Assembly: GCA_937926185.1 (NCBI GenBank) | Contig: CALEYM010000015.1 | Coordinates: 1 to 6,352, forward strand | Length of the DNA stretch: 6,352 bases | Direction of reading: 5' to 3' | From: an uncultured Bacteroidota bacterium | Lineage (GTDB): Bacteria > Bacteroidota > Bacteroidia > Chitinophagales > Saprospiraceae | Shown here: piece after piece, positions 5,705-6,352 of the stretch | Layout of the letters: each line of letters starts with the position of its first letter | How positions within the stretch are numbered: the first letter of the stretch is position 1 | Translations under genes and position numbers: made by a program | The notes under the pieces: model-generated | Told to the model about the DNA's origin: nothing | Database searches by the model: none | Seen by the model: the letters and a program-made list of their open reading frames with translations, nothing else

Positions 5705-6352
5705 TTATTCCTTTATTATTTTGAATATACCTATATGATTGCCTTTTCTGATTGGTTTGAGCAGGTAAAAGCCGGAGGGTATATCGGAAATATCTAATTG
5801 ACTTGTGTGACAGGTTATTTTTTTAATTAGCATCCCTGATACGTCAAACCATTGAATTACATCCCCATTTTCCAAGCCATCCGCAATTACGTACTGACTT
5901 GCCGGATTAGGATGTATTTTTATTATTACTTGACCATTATGATGTGCACTTGTCGAACTTACCGTCACACAGGTGTCACTTTCACTCCATTGTTTGAAAT
6001 GGGGCATGTTGGGCATTGTATTGGCATTAGTCGCTGATAGTTCGATAGCGTATTGTTGCAAGTCGCATTCCAGCCCATAGCAGTTTGGTCTGTTGATGAC
6101 ATGAAGGTGGCTGTTTGATACCCTCCCAGCAATGTATATCCTCCCATCAGGAGCCAAACGAGCCTGATTGAAGCGTGTCTTTTCCTGAATGTTTGGCGGG
6201 GTGTTTAATTCTCCAATCAAAATTCTACTATTAGATATGTCTGATGCCCATGTATCGAATTGCCATAGCTTATCATAGCATGTGGCATAAATGAAGCGTG
6301 AATTAGAAGAAAAAGCTGCCCCACTATAATAGAAAGTATCTTGCCCAAAACT
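5705..6352 (-). CDS. beta-propeller surface/secreted protein with T9SS type A sorting domain (5' end outside window)
   Basis: The frame stays open to the right edge, so only the last 215 residues are seen and no start lies in the window. An internal TTG at 6220 could be mistaken for a start, but the 44 codons upstream of it read as good protein (for example SSNSRFIYATCYDKLWQFD). Residues about 10-125 carry beta-propeller-like signatures: SSNSRFIYA..., RLAPDGRIYIAG, LHVINRPNCYGLECDL and MPNMPHF, the style of large Bacteroidota propeller proteins. Residues about 144-215 form a T9SS type A C-terminal sorting domain: HPNPAS, then VIQWFDVSGMLIKKI, then IPSGFYLLK and a terminal KIIKE. Known: this domain directs export across the outer membrane and is usually removed at the surface. 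The gene is AT-rich compared with the genes to its left, and looks unrelated to the SIR2/STAND pair. Confidence 0.9.
   Translation of the reverse strand, partial: SFGQDTFYYSGAAFSSNSRFIYATCYDKLWQFDTWASDISNSRILIGELNTPPNIQEKTRFNQARLAPDGRIYIAGRVSNSHLHVINRPNCYGLECDLQQYAIELSATNANTMPNMPHFKQWSESDTCVTVSSTSAHHNGQVIIKIHPNPASQYVIADGLENGDVIQWFDVSGMLIKKITCHTSQLDISDIPSGFYLLKPIRKGNHIGIFKIIKE

Noticed and set aside
6218..6220. TTG as the start of the T9SS-domain protein
   Set aside because: The frame is open to the window edge with propeller-like protein upstream, so the true start lies outside the window.

Overview
The window most likely comes from a Bacteroidota chromosome. The evidence is a C-terminal type IX secretion (T9SS) sorting domain at the right edge, a LytTR-type response regulator, the absence of clear Shine-Dalgarno sequences ahead of the starts, and one TAnnTTTG-type -7 promoter element. 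Placement in a Saprospirales- or Chitinophagales-like group is only a guess from protein style.

All six genes read on the minus strand, so transcription runs right to left. In that order they are: (1) a beta-propeller/T9SS-sorted surface protein whose 5' end lies outside the window (6352 to 5705); (2) a 185-residue protein of unknown function (5618 to 5061); (3) a REC-LytTR response regulator without a kinase beside it (5014 to 4271); (4) a small protein with a signal peptide, possibly frameshifted near its end (4148 to 3876); (5) a SIR2-like protein with a C-terminal module resembling the effector-associated domain EAD11 (3789 to 2674); and (6) an 855-residue nSTAND1 NTPase with a helical, TPR-like C-terminal half (2677 to 110). 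The last two overlap by four bases (ATGA) and are almost certainly translationally coupled.

The main item is this SIR2-like/EAD plus nSTAND1/TPR pair. Its architecture is that of a STAND-type conflict or antiphage system: the C-terminal repeats would sense, the NTPase would switch, and the SIR2-like protein would act as effector. Here effector and switch are separate proteins. The SIR2-like protein also departs from the canonical active site: the usual catalytic His of the HG motif is Cys, and the glycine-rich NAD loop reads LLLGPD. Defence function is inferred from domain content and was not observed.

Base composition is uneven. The middle (about 1480 to 5640) is GC-rich. The C-terminal half of the STAND gene and the T9SS gene are AT-rich. 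The break inside the STAND gene falls near the end of the NTPase core, which suggests a mosaic gene with an exchanged sensor half. Several inverted repeats lie between genes. No RNA genes, CRISPR arrays, insertion sequences or tRNA-type attachment sites were seen.
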